Shown here one piece after another: positions 11,501-20,317 of a stretch of 64,000 nt of DNA (the stretch's first letter is position 1; every line of letters begins with the position of its first letter). The stretch comes from Streptomyces sp. CB02414 (lineage in GTDB: Bacteria; Actinomycetota; Actinomycetes; Streptomycetales; Streptomycetaceae): positions 734,765 through 798,764 of the forward strand of contig NZ_LIPF01000001.1 of the NCBI RefSeq assembly GCF_001905385.1, in the 5' to 3' direction. The notes under the pieces are model-generated. The model was not told the origin of the DNA, made no database searches, and was given only the letters and a program-made list of their open reading frames with translations. A program made the translations under genes and the position numbers.

Positions 11501-12887
11501 CGGGCCGGGGCCGTACGACGGTGATGACGCCGCCCTCGGCGCGCAGTTCGTCCACGACCTCCCGCAGCGGCCGCTTCCCGCTCACCACCTGGTCCGCGAG
11601 ACCGGTGAAGTCGGCGAGCGCCGGGTCCTCCACCATCACCACGCGCAGGCCCGCGCGACGCGCCGCGTCCAGCACGTCCTCGGTCCACGGGTCCGCGCCC
11701 GCCTCGGGCGCCCGCAGCGCGCTGGGGTGCAGGACGACCGTGGCGGCCATCTCCAGTTGCCGCAGCCGCTCGGGGTCGCGCACGAGCACTCCGGTGCGGG
11801 ACAGCGCGGCGCTCAGTACGGCGTGGAAGGCGGCGGGCCCGTAGCGGGCGGCCTTGGGCGACCCGGCGAGGACCGCCTCGGCGGCCTCCGCGACGTCGTG
11901 CTTGACCAGCAGCGTCGCCGCCGCGCCCGCGACGCTGCCGGTGGAGGCGTGGGCGGCGTAGTCCTGGGCCGGGGAGCTGCGCAGCGGCGGGCGCAGGGCG
12001 GGGTCGGCGGGCAGGCTGCCGCGCTCGGGGACGCACAGCCCGTCGTGCACCACCTCGAAGGCGGCCGTCCGGGTCACCGCCTCCGTCAGCTGACAGGTGC
12101 GCAGCGCCCCGTCGAGCCACAGCGAGGTGGGGCTCTGACCGGCGCCGTGGACGGCCGCGTTGGCGGCGGCCAGCGCCACGTCCATGCCGTGGGCGCCGAG
12201 GCGTGCGCGCAGCCAGGCGCGGAAGGTGGGGTTCTCGCGCAGCAGTGTCGCCACGGCCGTCACCAGGCGCGGCGAGGGCGGCAACCGCAGGCGGGCGCCG
12301 GTCATGGCGGCGGCGATGCCCAGCGCGTCGGCGCCGAGGGCGGTCGCCGCGACGCGCACGGAGGCCGGGTCGCCGGGGTGGGCGAGCTCCTCCACCGGAT
12401 CGCCGGGGCCGGCCTGCTCCGTCCGGGTCAGTCCGTGCCGTTCGGCGAGTTCGGTGGCGCGGCCCACCACCCGGTCGGTGAGCGCGTCCTCGGTGGCGGT
12501 CACCACCAGGCGGGCCAGGCCGGTGTCCCAGTAGGCGAGTGCCACGTCCGGGTGCTCGGCCAGGGCCGCCGCGACCCGCCGCGCGACGCGTTCGGTGCCG
12601 CCCGCGCGGCGCACCTTCTCCGTCGCGGCCGGCCGCAGCGCGAGGTGCGCGCGGTTCCCGGCCCGCCATTCACGGGCGCTGGTGCCGCCGGGCAGCGCGG
12701 CGCGGGCGACCCGTGCCGCCCGCGCCGCGAAGTCCGCGCCGCGCACACCGGCCCGTGCGGTGCCCGCCACGGCGCCGGCCGCGGCTCCCACCGCGGGGGC
12801 GGTGCCGCGGGCGAGCAGCCGGGGTCCGGCCAGCACGAATCCGGTGACGGCGTCCTGGGACCGCGTCAGAAGTCCTGCACCGACCAT
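8523..12887 (-). CDS. very large P-type cation-transporting ATPase
   Basis: A 1454-aa protein, roughly twice the size of an ordinary P-type ATPase. The C-terminal half carries the core motifs: ALTGESLPVDKS (actuator), AAVPEGLP in TM4 (as in P2-type ATPases), CFDKTGTLTENRLR with the phosphorylated Asp, VVLTGDHPQTA and VGDGANDAAAIRAADIGVGI. The N-terminal about 650 residues contain Ala-rich hydrophobic segments and an HMA-like region near ALAYWDTGLARLVV. This architecture recalls mycobacterial CtpI. The cation is not identifiable. It starts nine bases after the Lys-rich gene's stop, so the two form an operon. Confidence 0.88.
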   Translation of the reverse strand: MVGAGLLTRSQDAVTGFVLAGPRLLARGTAPAVGAAAGAVAGTARAGVRGADFAARAARVARAALPGGTSAREWRAGNRAHLALRPAATEKVRRAGGTERVARRVAAALAEHPDVALAYWDTGLARLVVTATEDALTDRVVGRATELAERHGLTRTEQAGPGDPVEELAHPGDPASVRVAATALGADALGIAAAMTGARLRLPPSPRLVTAVATLLRENPTFRAWLRARLGAHGMDVALAAANAAVHGAGQSPTSLWLDGALRTCQLTEAVTRTAAFEVVHDGLCVPERGSLPADPALRPPLRSSPAQDYAAHASTGSVAGAAATLLVKHDVAEAAEAVLAGSPKAARYGPAAFHAVLSAALSRTGVLVRDPERLRQLEMAATVVLHPSALRAPEAGADPWTEDVLDAARRAGLRVVMVEDPALADFTGLADQVVSGKRPLREVVDELRAEGGVITVVRPRPGDDGSVLAGLLGGDVAVALADGDAPVAWGADVLAPQGLPDVWRLLRAVPAARGVGRRSQTLARSGAALSGLLVAVGEARGKGKKGGGGSSLPGLRHAPVDVSAAAALFSGTRAALGVAAARAPHPRARVPWHTLDPVGVRDRLAREKEPDPSLAEQLTARMRAAADRAGRVPVLAPVKWTWQLGQAVRGELDDPLTPVLAVGSAAEAILGSVMDALLVVGALDLNALVGGFQRLRAERALSGLLAQQKQKARVADEETHDPAAEPRVVDAAKLHPGHIVDLKADDVVPADARLLWEDGLEVDESALTGESLPVDKSVDAVTNAPVAERHCMVFEGTTVVAGRAQAVVVDTGEHTEAARAVSLAARTPSAAGVQARLQELTRKALPLTLAGGAAVTGLSLLRGTPIRQAVSGGVSVAVAAVPEGLPLVATVAQLAAARRLSRHGVLVRTPRTLEALGRMDTICFDKTGTLTENRLRLTRVAGPDGTVRKVGDPDAADAVRIAARACPRLNGDGARPTHATDEAVLDAAGPDPEWAQEEGLPFETSRGYAAAVGRDGDGAPVLVVKGAPETVLPACADLPAHATEVAHGMARDGLRIIAVASRPLRRGEKAADVLEQVPEKLEFTGMLGLADVPRETSPALVRGLREAGVRPVVLTGDHPQTAHAIAVDLGWPEDAVVVTGDEIAAADRTARSRMLRDADVVARVAPEQKLQVVESLRDAGRVVGMVGDGANDAAAIRAADIGVGISARGSAAARNAADLVVTGDDLLVLVEAVREGRALWHSVADAIAILIGGNAGEVGFGILGTVLGGSAPLSTRQMLLVNLFTDLFPAMAVAVTETGDAEQEEDDAGTPLGTAVLGEPLIRQIRHRAMTTALGATAAWLFGRFTPGTGRRSTTMALCAVVGTQLAQTLADRRGSRLVQVTSLGSAAALVALVQTPGASQLFGCTPLGPLAWAGVAAAIVLALAGQRALPTVEEAVVKYWPKVSERLPEFVR

Positions 12888-12896
12888 CGTTGTCCC

Positions 12897-13616
12897 TCAG
12901 CCCGCCTTCCGCGTGGACGTCGTCGACTTCCGGCTCCGGGCGCCCCCGGAACCGGCGGACGCCTTCGCCTTGGAAGCCCCGGCCGTCGTCTTCTTGGCGG
13001 CCTTCTTGGCGGGGCTGGTGGCGGAGGCGCTCTTCTTGGCGGGCCGGCGGCCGGCCGTGCTCTTGGCGGCCGGCGTGCTCTTCCTGGCGGCGCTCTTCCT
13101 CGCGGTCCCGGCGGTGCTCTTCTTCGCCGCGGTCGTCTTCGCCGTGCTCTTCTTGGCGGTACTGGCCTTCGCGGCGCTCGTCCCGGACGTACCCGACTTG
13201 GAACCCGACTTGGCGGCACCCGACTTCGTGGCGGGGCTCTTCCGGGCGGCGGCCTGCGTGCCGGCGGTCTTCTTGGCGGTACTCCGCCGTGCGGGGGTCT
13301 TCTCCTCCCCGGCGGCCCCGTCCTGGAGCGTCCGAGCGGCGTCCGCCTCCGGCGACTCCTGCGGCCGCGGCCGGGTCAGCCACGCCACCGCGCCCGCGGT
13401 GACCGCCACCGGCCACTCCACCAGTCCGGCGATGCCCAGCACCCCGGCCCCCGTGTACACGACCGCGCGCCTGCCGCGCGGCGACACCGCGCCGATCCTG
13501 TCGAGGGCACCCTCGGCGGCCCTCCCGACCGTCCCGGCGCCCGGCACCTTCCGCAGCGCCGAGGCGGCCGCGTGCAACGGCCGCGGGAGCGTCTGCGCCG
13601 ACTTCTGCTCAGCCAT
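12897..13616 (-). CDS. membrane-anchored Lys/Ala-rich (histone H1-like tail) protein
   Basis: A 239-aa protein starting MAEQKSAQ behind a GAGGA site. Residues 1-45 are soluble, and residues about 48-80 (VVYTGAGVLGIAGL, then VAVTAGAVAWL) are hydrophobic. The last 140 residues are a repetitive tail of KK/AKK/KS units resembling eukaryotic H1 or bacterial H1-like proteins. The tail could bind DNA or acidic wall polymers. The gene is immediately upstream of the giant P-type ATPase and probably co-transcribed. No enzymatic domain is visible; function unknown. Confidence 0.8.
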   Translation of the reverse strand: MAEQKSAQTLPRPLHAAASALRKVPGAGTVGRAAEGALDRIGAVSPRGRRAVVYTGAGVLGIAGLVEWPVAVTAGAVAWLTRPRPQESPEADAARTLQDGAAGEEKTPARRSTAKKTAGTQAAARKSPATKSGAAKSGSKSGTSGTSAAKASTAKKSTAKTTAAKKSTAGTARKSAARKSTPAAKSTAGRRPAKKSASATSPAKKAAKKTTAGASKAKASAGSGGARSRKSTTSTRKAG

Positions 13617-13817
13617 GACTGTTCGTCCTCGCCTGTGCGTGCTGTCGAAACCCTGGAACATCACCTTCCGCACATCTCCGGGTTCCCGCACTTCGAGCGC
13701 TCATCCCGGCGAAGTCGCTCCGCGCTCCGATGGGGCCCCACAGTCACGCAGGAAGCCCCTGAGGTTTCGTTGCCGAGGTCCACCACCGAGAGATCCGGAG
13801 ATGCCGCGCCCCTGCCG

Positions 13818-13976
13818 ATGAAGTTGGTCGCGATCACGCTCGGCTGCCCCGACTTCGCGGGGTTGAACGGCGAACACGGCCTGCTCCTCGGTTTCCAGCG
13901 TGATCACCAGCCCCACGGCGACAAGGCGCGGGTCCTCACCGATCCGGTCGGGCACCCCTTCTGCATCCTGCGCTGA
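13818..13976 (+). pseudogene. collapsed VOC (glyoxalase-like) gene remnant
   Basis: A 52-codon open frame begins MKLVAITLGCPDFAGL, the usual start of Streptomyces VOC/glyoxalase-like proteins. It ends GDKARVLTDPVGHPFCILR, which is their usual C-terminus. Only LLLGFQRDHQ and a few other residues lie between them, where the family has roughly 60 to 80 more. Both ends are in one frame, so an in-frame internal deletion is likely. No good ribosome site is visible. It abuts the chitinase promoter repeats. Confidence 0.7.
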
Positions 13977-13985
13977 GCACCGTTC

Positions 13986-14028
13986 CTGGTCCAGACCTCT
14001 TGACGAAAGGTCTGGACCAGACCATTGT
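13986..14028 (+). promoter_or_regulatory. chitinase promoter with paired repeat and -35/-10
   Basis: Two 13-base arms, CTGGTCCAGACCT (13986-13998) and AGGTCTGGACCAG (14008-14020), form a perfect inverted repeat with a 9-base spacer. The core TGGTCCAGACCT is the repeat long known from Streptomyces chitinase promoters and resembles the DasR site TGGTCTAGACCA. TTGACG (14000-14005) lies in the spacer as a -35, with CATTGT 17 bases downstream as a possible -10. The operator thus brackets the -35, as expected for repression. Confidence 0.8.
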
Positions 14029-14095
14029 CATGCCTACGACAGAACCCTTGCGTCACGACCCACGACACCTCACCGACCCCACCGGGAGGCCCCGC

Positions 14096-15160
14096 ATGAT
14101 CCGCCGCAAGATCCGCCTGCTCGCCACCGCGCTCGCGGCCACCGTCCTGACCTCGCTCGGCGTCACCACGGCGACCGCCGCACCCGCGCCCGCCCCCGCC
14201 GCCGACACGTGCGCGGTGAAGTCGAAGCCCGCCGGAAAGGTCCTCCAGGGCTACTGGGAGAACTGGGACGGCGCCGCCAACGGCGTCCACCCGCCCTTCG
14301 GCTGGACCCCGATCACCAACCCCCAGATCGGCGCCCACGGCTACAACGTGCTGAACGCGGCCTTCCCGGTGATCCTCCCCGACGGAACGGCCCTGTGGGA
14401 GGACGGCATGGACCGGGGCGTGAAGGTCGCGACGCCCGCGGAGATGTGCGCGGCCAAGGCGTCCGGGCAGACGATCCTGCTCTCGATCGGCGGCGCGACG
14501 GCCGGCATCGACCTCAACTCGACCGCCGTCGCCGACCGTTTCGTCGAGACGATCGTCCCGATCCTGAAGAAGTACAACTTCGACGGCATCGACATAGACA
14601 TCGAGACCGGCCTGACCGGCAGCGGCAACATCAGCCAACTGTCCGCCTCCCAGGCCAACCTGATCCGCATCATCGACGGCGTCCTGGCCCGTATGCCCGC
14701 CAACTTCGGCCTCACCATGGCCCCGGAGACCGCCTACGTCACCGGCGGCAGTGTGGTCTACGGCTCGATCTGGGGCGCCTACCTGCCGATCATCAAGAAG
14801 TACGCCGACAACGGCCGCCTGTGGTGGCTGAACATGCAGTACTACAACGGCAGCATGTACGGCTGTTCCGGCGACTCCTACTCCGCCGGCACGGTGCGGG
14901 GCTTCACCGCCCAGACCGACTGCCTGGACAAGGGGCTGGTCATCCAGGGCACCACCATCCGCGTCCCCTACGACAAGCAGGTCCCCGGCCTGCCCGCCCA
15001 GCCCGGCGCGGGCGGCGGCCACATGTCCCCGGCCCTGGTCGCCCAGGCCTGGAACCACTACGACGGCGCGCTCAAGGGCCTGATGACCTGGTCCCTCAAC
15101 TGGGACGGCTCGAAGAACTGGACCTTCGGCGACAACGTCAAGGCCCTCCAGGGCCGCTGA
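14096..15160 (+). CDS. secreted family 18 chitinase
   Basis: A 354-aa protein with a Sec signal of about 30 residues (MIRRKIRLLATALAA..TATAAPA). The rest is a single GH18 barrel: VLQGYWENWDG, then ILLSIGGATAG and FDGIDIDIETG, which is the DxxDxDxE catalytic signature with Glu as the acid, then MAPETAYV and WWLNMQYYNG. There is no chitin-binding module, so it is a compact exochitinase-like enzyme. ATG follows GGGAGG; an upstream in-frame ATG at 14000 lies inside the promoter and is rejected. From memory it resembles one of the S. coelicolor Chi set; not verified. Confidence 0.92.
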   Translation: MIRRKIRLLATALAATVLTSLGVTTATAAPAPAPAADTCAVKSKPAGKVLQGYWENWDGAANGVHPPFGWTPITNPQIGAHGYNVLNAAFPVILPDGTALWEDGMDRGVKVATPAEMCAAKASGQTILLSIGGATAGIDLNSTAVADRFVETIVPILKKYNFDGIDIDIETGLTGSGNISQLSASQANLIRIIDGVLARMPANFGLTMAPETAYVTGGSVVYGSIWGAYLPIIKKYADNGRLWWLNMQYYNGSMYGCSGDSYSAGTVRGFTAQTDCLDKGLVIQGTTIRVPYDKQVPGLPAQPGAGGGHMSPALVAQAWNHYDGALKGLMTWSLNWDGSKNWTFGDNVKALQGR

Positions 15161-15166
15161 CGCCCC

Positions 15167-15784
15167 TCACCGCGCCGTGAACGCCAGCTTCGCCCCCAGC
15201 GCCACGAACGACCCCGCGAAGCTCCGCCGCAGCCACGACATCACCCTCGGCCGGGAGATGACGTGGTTGCGCACGGACGCGGCCAGCACGCCGTACCCGG
15301 CGAACACGACGAACGTCACCAGCATGAACACGCCGCCCAGCAGCAGCATCCGCGGCAGGGCGCCGGCCTGCGCCGGGTCCACGAACTGTGGCAGGAAGGC
15401 GAAGAAGAACAAGGTCAGCTTCGGGTTCAGGATGTTGATCAGCACGCCGCGCAGGATCACCCGCCGAGCCGGAACGGCCCCGTCCCTCGCCTCGTCCGCC
15501 ACCACGAGCGCCTCCTTGTCCCGGAGGGTGGCCCACGCCATGTACAGCAGGTAGGCCACACCGGCGTACTTGAGGACCTGGAAGGCGGTGGCACTGGCGT
15601 GCAGCACCGCCGCGACGCCGGTGACGGTGGCCACCAGGTGCGGCACGATCCCGAGCGCGCACCCGAGGGCGGCGACGACACTCGCACGGCGCCCGCGCGA
15701 GAGGGCTGCGGCGAGGGTGTAGACGACCCCGGTGCCGGGGGTCGCGACGACCACGAGGGTGGTCAGCAGAAAGGCGATGCTCAT
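15167..15784 (-). CDS. LysE/RhtB family amino-acid exporter
   Basis: A 205-aa inner-membrane protein with about six hydrophobic helices. The N-terminus FLLTTLVVVATPGTGVVYTLAAALSRGRR carries the family's conserved TPGP-like turn and G-R-R motif. LKYAGVAYLLYMAWATLRD and RGVLINILNPKLTLFFFAFLPQFV are further hallmark blocks. Members export amino acids or small metabolites by proton antiport; the substrate cannot be told. It is convergent with the chitinase (6 bases apart). Confidence 0.88.
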   Translation of the reverse strand: MSIAFLLTTLVVVATPGTGVVYTLAAALSRGRRASVVAALGCALGIVPHLVATVTGVAAVLHASATAFQVLKYAGVAYLLYMAWATLRDKEALVVADEARDGAVPARRVILRGVLINILNPKLTLFFFAFLPQFVDPAQAGALPRMLLLGGVFMLVTFVVFAGYGVLAASVRNHVISRPRVMSWLRRSFAGSFVALGAKLAFTAR

Positions 15785-15951
15785 GGCTCACCACCCTGAC
15801 AACACGACGGCCCCCGACACAGGACCACTGTGGGTCCCGTATGGGGGGCCAATCACGGGCGGCCGATGACGAGGGCCGCTCCCCTTCCCGACCGAGACGC
15901 CCACCCCTCTCCCAATCGAGTCGGGTGGTGGGTGGGCGAAGGCCCGGGCGG

Positions 15952-15972
15952 CCAGGGGGCGGAGCCCCCTGG
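15952..15972 (-). terminator. hairpin downstream of glyS
   Basis: CCAGGGGGC-GGA-GCCCCCTGG forms a perfect 9-bp stem with a three-base loop, 21 bases beyond the glyS stop. No strong T-tract follows, which is common for Streptomyces terminators. Confidence 0.6.
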
Positions 15973-15993
15973 TACCTCAACGCAAACGGACGT

Positions 15994-17376
<1,383 letters not shown>

Positions 17377-17508
17377 GGTGCTCTCTTCATTACGACGACG
17401 GGCGACGAAGCGAGATGCTTCCAGAGAATGCTTCAGGTTACCGGCGTGGGCCGCCCCTCGGCCAAATCGGGGCTCCCTTCGACGATCTCCCGACGTACCG
17501 GCCGTTAG

Positions 17509-17546
17509 TTGACAACGGTTTCCATATTTGTTGAAAATGAATCCCA
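17509..17546 (+). promoter_or_regulatory. zinc operon promoter with two Zur-box-like sites
   Basis: A consensus -35 TTGACA (17509-17514) is followed 18 bases on by GAAAAT (17533-17538). TGACAACGGTTTCCA (17510-17524) matches the Zur-box consensus TGAAAATGATTTTCA at 11 of 15 positions, and TGAAAATGAATCCCA (17532-17546) at 12 of 15. One site covers the -35 and the other the -10 and start codon, a layout suited to zinc-dependent repression. The predicted transcription start falls at about the ATG. Confidence 0.7.
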
Positions 17547-18547
17547 TGAACGTACGACGACGCCACATATCCGGCATAGCAGTCACCGCGGCCGCCGCCC
17601 TCGGCCTCGGAACTCTCTCGGCCTGCTCCAGCGACAGCGCGGCGGCGGGCAACACGGACAAGTTCGACGTCGTCGCGTCGTTCTACCCGATGCAGTTCCT
17701 CGCCGAGCAGATCGGCGGGGACCACGTGAACGTCACCACCCTCACCGAACCCGGCCAGGAGCCGCACGACCTGGAGCTGAGCGCCAAGCAGACCGCCCAG
17801 ATGGGCGAGGCGGACGCGGTGCTCTACCTGAAGGCCCTCCAGCCCGCCGTGGACGAGGCGATCGCCCAGTCCGACGTGAAGACCAAGATCGACGCGGCCA
17901 CGCTGACGACGCTCGAGGACCACGGGAACGTCGAGCACGACCACGGCCACGACCACGGCCACGAGGGCGAGGAGCACGCGGCCGAGGAGCACTCCGAGGA
18001 GGCGCACTCCGAAGAGGAGGAGCACGCCCGCGACCCGCACATCTGGCTGGACCCGGTGAAGTACGCCGAGGTCGCCGAGGGTGTCGCCAAGGCCTTCGAG
18101 AAGGCCGACCCGGACCACGCCGCCGACTACCGCAAGAACGCGGAGACGCTGGCCAAGAAGCTGGCCGACCTGAACACCTCGTTCAAGGACGGCCTGGCGA
18201 ACACCGACACCAAGGTCTTCTTCACCAACCACGCCGCCTTCGGCTACCTCGCCGAGCGCTACGGCCTGACGCAGGAGGCCATCAACGGCCTGGACCCGGA
18301 GAGCGAGCCCAGCCCCGCCCGGATCAAGGAGCTCCAGGACGAGGCCAAGGCCGACGGCGTCACCACCGTCTTCTACGAGACACTGGTGTCCGGCAAGACC
18401 GCGAAGACCCTCGCCAAGGACGCCGGCCTGAAGACCGACGTGCTCGACCCGCTGGAGGGCATCACCGACAAGTCGAAGGGCGACGACTACTTCGAGGTCA
18501 TGCAGTCCAACCTCAAGGCGCTCGAGGCCGCCCTCGGCGCCAAGTGA
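17546..18547 (+). CDS. znuA: zinc ABC transporter substrate-binding lipoprotein (ZnuA-like)
   Basis: A 333-aa lipoprotein with an Arg-rich signal and lipobox [28 protein letters not shown] is the start of cluster A-I metal-binding proteins. A His/Glu-rich loop ([12 protein letters not shown] and further EEH repeats, residues about 130-165) is typical for zinc-specific members. [22 protein letters not shown] and [17 protein letters not shown] supply further metal ligands. It captures zinc outside the membrane for the permease encoded downstream. No Shine-Dalgarno precedes ATG 17546; translation may be leaderless. An earlier in-frame ATG lies at 17537. Confidence 0.93.
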   Translation: MNVRRRHISGIAVTAAAALGLGTLSACSSDSAAAGNTDKFDVVASFYPMQFLAEQIGGDHVNVTTLTEPGQEPHDLELSAKQTAQMGEADAVLYLKALQPAVDEAIAQSDVKTKIDAATLTTLEDHGNVEHDHGHDHGHEGEEHAAEEHSEEAHSEEEEHARDPHIWLDPVKYAEVAEGVAKAFEKADPDHAADYRKNAETLAKKLADLNTSFKDGLANTDTKVFFTNHAAFGYLAERYGLTQEAINGLDPESEPSPARIKELQDEAKADGVTTVFYETLVSGKTAKTLAKDAGLKTDVLDPLEGITDKSKGDDYFEVMQSNLKALEAALGAK

Positions 18548-18584
18548 GCGCTCCGCTGAGCGTTCCGATCGTTACGGAGGCATC

Positions 18585-19355
18585 GTGAGCGACGAGCCTG
18601 TCATCTCCCTGCGCGGCGTCCGCGCCGAGCTGGGCTCACGCCCCGTCCTGCGCGGCATCGACCTCACCGTGGGCCGCGGCGAGGTCGTGGCGCTGCTCGG
18701 CGCCAACGGCTCGGGCAAGTCCACCGCCGTGCGCACGGTCATCGGCCAGGTGCCGGTGACGGCCGGCGAGGTCGACCTGTTCGGCACCCCGCGGCGCCGC
18801 TTCCGCGACTGGGCGCGGGTGGGCTACGTCCCGCAGCGCACCACGGCCGCGGGCGGCGTCCCCGCCACGGTGACCGAGGTGGTCTCCTCCGGCCGGCTCG
18901 CCCGCGCCCGCTTCGGCGTGCTGCGCAAGGCCGACCGCGAGGCCGTACGCCGCGCCCTCGACCTGGTCGGCATGGCGGACCGCGCCAAGGACTCGGTGAA
19001 CGCCCTCTCCGGCGGCCAGCACCAGCGGGTGCTGATCGCCCGCGCGCTCGCCGCCGAACCCGAGCTGCTGATCATGGACGAGCCGATGGCCGGCGTCGAC
19101 CTGGCCAGCCAGGAGGTCCTGGCCGACACCCTGCGCGACCAGGTCGCCGCGGGCACCACCGTCCTCCTCGTCCTGCACGAGCTGGGGCCGCTGGAGCCCC
19201 TGATCGACCGGGCGGTCGTCCTCCGCGACGGCTGCGTCCTGCACGACGGCCCGCCCCCGAAGGCCGTCGGCCAGCACGCGCTGCCCGGCCACGACCACGT
19301 ACACCCGCACGCACCGGCGGGCGCCGAACCGATCCGCACGGGACTGCTGAGCTGA
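18585..19355 (+). CDS. znuC: zinc ABC transporter ATP-binding protein (ZnuC-like)
   Basis: A 256-aa ABC ATPase with Walker A GANGSGKST, signature LSGGQHQR, Walker B LLIMDEPMAG and a switch His in VLHELG. GTG follows ACGGAGG. It is 37 bases after znuA and overlaps znuB by one base (TGATG). The C-terminal tail contains His residues (GHDHVHPHAP), unusual for an ATPase and possibly a local zinc sensor or buffer. Confidence 0.94.
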   Translation: MSDEPVISLRGVRAELGSRPVLRGIDLTVGRGEVVALLGANGSGKSTAVRTVIGQVPVTAGEVDLFGTPRRRFRDWARVGYVPQRTTAAGGVPATVTEVVSSGRLARARFGVLRKADREAVRRALDLVGMADRAKDSVNALSGGQHQRVLIARALAAEPELLIMDEPMAGVDLASQEVLADTLRDQVAAGTTVLLVLHELGPLEPLIDRAVVLRDGCVLHDGPPPKAVGQHALPGHDHVHPHAPAGAEPIRTGLLS

Positions 19356-20257
19356 TGGAAATCCTGAACTACGCCTTCATGCAGCGGGCGCTGCTGGCGG
19401 CCGTCCTGGTCGGCATCACCGCCCCCGCCGTCGGCATCTACCTGGTCCAGCGCCGCCAGGCCCTCATGGGCGACGGCATCGGCCACGTGGCGATGACCGG
19501 CGTCGGCCTGGGCTTCCTGCTCACCTGGTCCCCGGTGTGGATGGCGACCCTGGTCTCCGTCCTCGGCGCGGTCCTCATGGAGCTGATCCGCTGGTACGGC
19601 AAGACCCGCGGCGACATCGCCCTCGCCATGCTCTTCTACGGCGGCATGGCCGGCGGCGTGATGTTCATCAACCTGGCGCCGACGGGCTCCAACGCCAACC
19701 TCACCTCGTACCTCTTCGGCTCCCTGTCGACGGTGAGCGAGTCCGACGTCACCGCGATCTGTCTGCTGGCCGCCTTCGTGGTCCTGGTCACCCTCGGCCT
19801 GCGCCGCCAGCTGTTCGCGGTCAGCCAGGACGAGGAGTTCGCCCGGGTCACCGGCCTGCCGGTGCGCGCGCTGAACCTGCTCACCGCCGTCACCGCCGCC
19901 GTGACCGTGACGGTCGCGATGCGCGTCGTCGGGCTGCTCCTGGTGTCGGCTCTGATGGTCGTCCCGGTGGCCGCCGCCCAGCAGCTCACCCGCTCCTTCG
20001 CCGCCACCTTCGCGGTCTCCGTCGCCGTCGGCGTCACCGTGACGATCAGCGGCACGGTCACGTCGTACTACCAGGACGTGCCGCCCGGCGCGACGATCGT
20101 GCTGCTCACCATCGGCGCGTTCGTCCTGCTGACCGCGCTGGCCGCACCGCTGGCGCGGCGACGCGCGCGGGCCGCCACCGCGGCGGAGCCCACCGCCGAT
20201 CCGGCGGAGTGCAAGATTCCGGCCACTCGGGGGGCCGGGGACGAGATCGGCGTCTGA
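19355..20257 (+). CDS. znuB: zinc ABC transporter permease (ZnuB-like)
   Basis: A 300-aa ABC-3 family permease with about eight hydrophobic helices. Hallmarks are ALLAAVLVGITAPAVGIYLVQRRQALMGDGIGHVAMTG near the N-terminus and MRVVGLLLVSALMVVPVAAAQ. The C-terminal 35 residues are a charged cytoplasmic tail. It completes the three-gene zinc uptake operon; zur begins 60 bases further on the same strand. Confidence 0.93.
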   Translation: MEILNYAFMQRALLAAVLVGITAPAVGIYLVQRRQALMGDGIGHVAMTGVGLGFLLTWSPVWMATLVSVLGAVLMELIRWYGKTRGDIALAMLFYGGMAGGVMFINLAPTGSNANLTSYLFGSLSTVSESDVTAICLLAAFVVLVTLGLRRQLFAVSQDEEFARVTGLPVRALNLLTAVTAAVTVTVAMRVVGLLLVSALMVVPVAAAQQLTRSFAATFAVSVAVGVTVTISGTVTSYYQDVPPGATIVLLTIGAFVLLTALAAPLARRRARAATAAEPTADPAECKIPATRGAGDEIGV

Positions 20258-20317
20258 CTGCCGGCGGGCCGGGCTGGCACAATGGCCCGGCAAGCCGCAG
20301 ATGTGAGGAGGAACCCG

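Noticed and set aside
12950..13330. Short interspersed repeats that could suggest a repeat array
   Set aside because: They are the Lys/Ala codon repeats of the histone-like tail; no spacer-repeat structure of CRISPR type exists.
7530..13976. A 2148-codon open frame on the plus strand
   Set aside because: It is antisense to dusB and the P-type ATPase and arises from high-GC codon bias. Its composition is Arg/Gly/His-rich and it has no domain. Only its last 52 codons (the VOC remnant) have family similarity.
17377..17661. A longer glyS reaching 95 codons upstream
   Set aside because: The extra part covers the zinc promoter and Zur-like sites and has no synthetase similarity; GTG 17376 gives the usual 460-aa length.
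17930..18030. Repetitive DNA in znuA
   Set aside because: The repeats code for the His/Glu-rich metal loop typical of zinc-binding proteins, not for a mobile or regulatory repeat.
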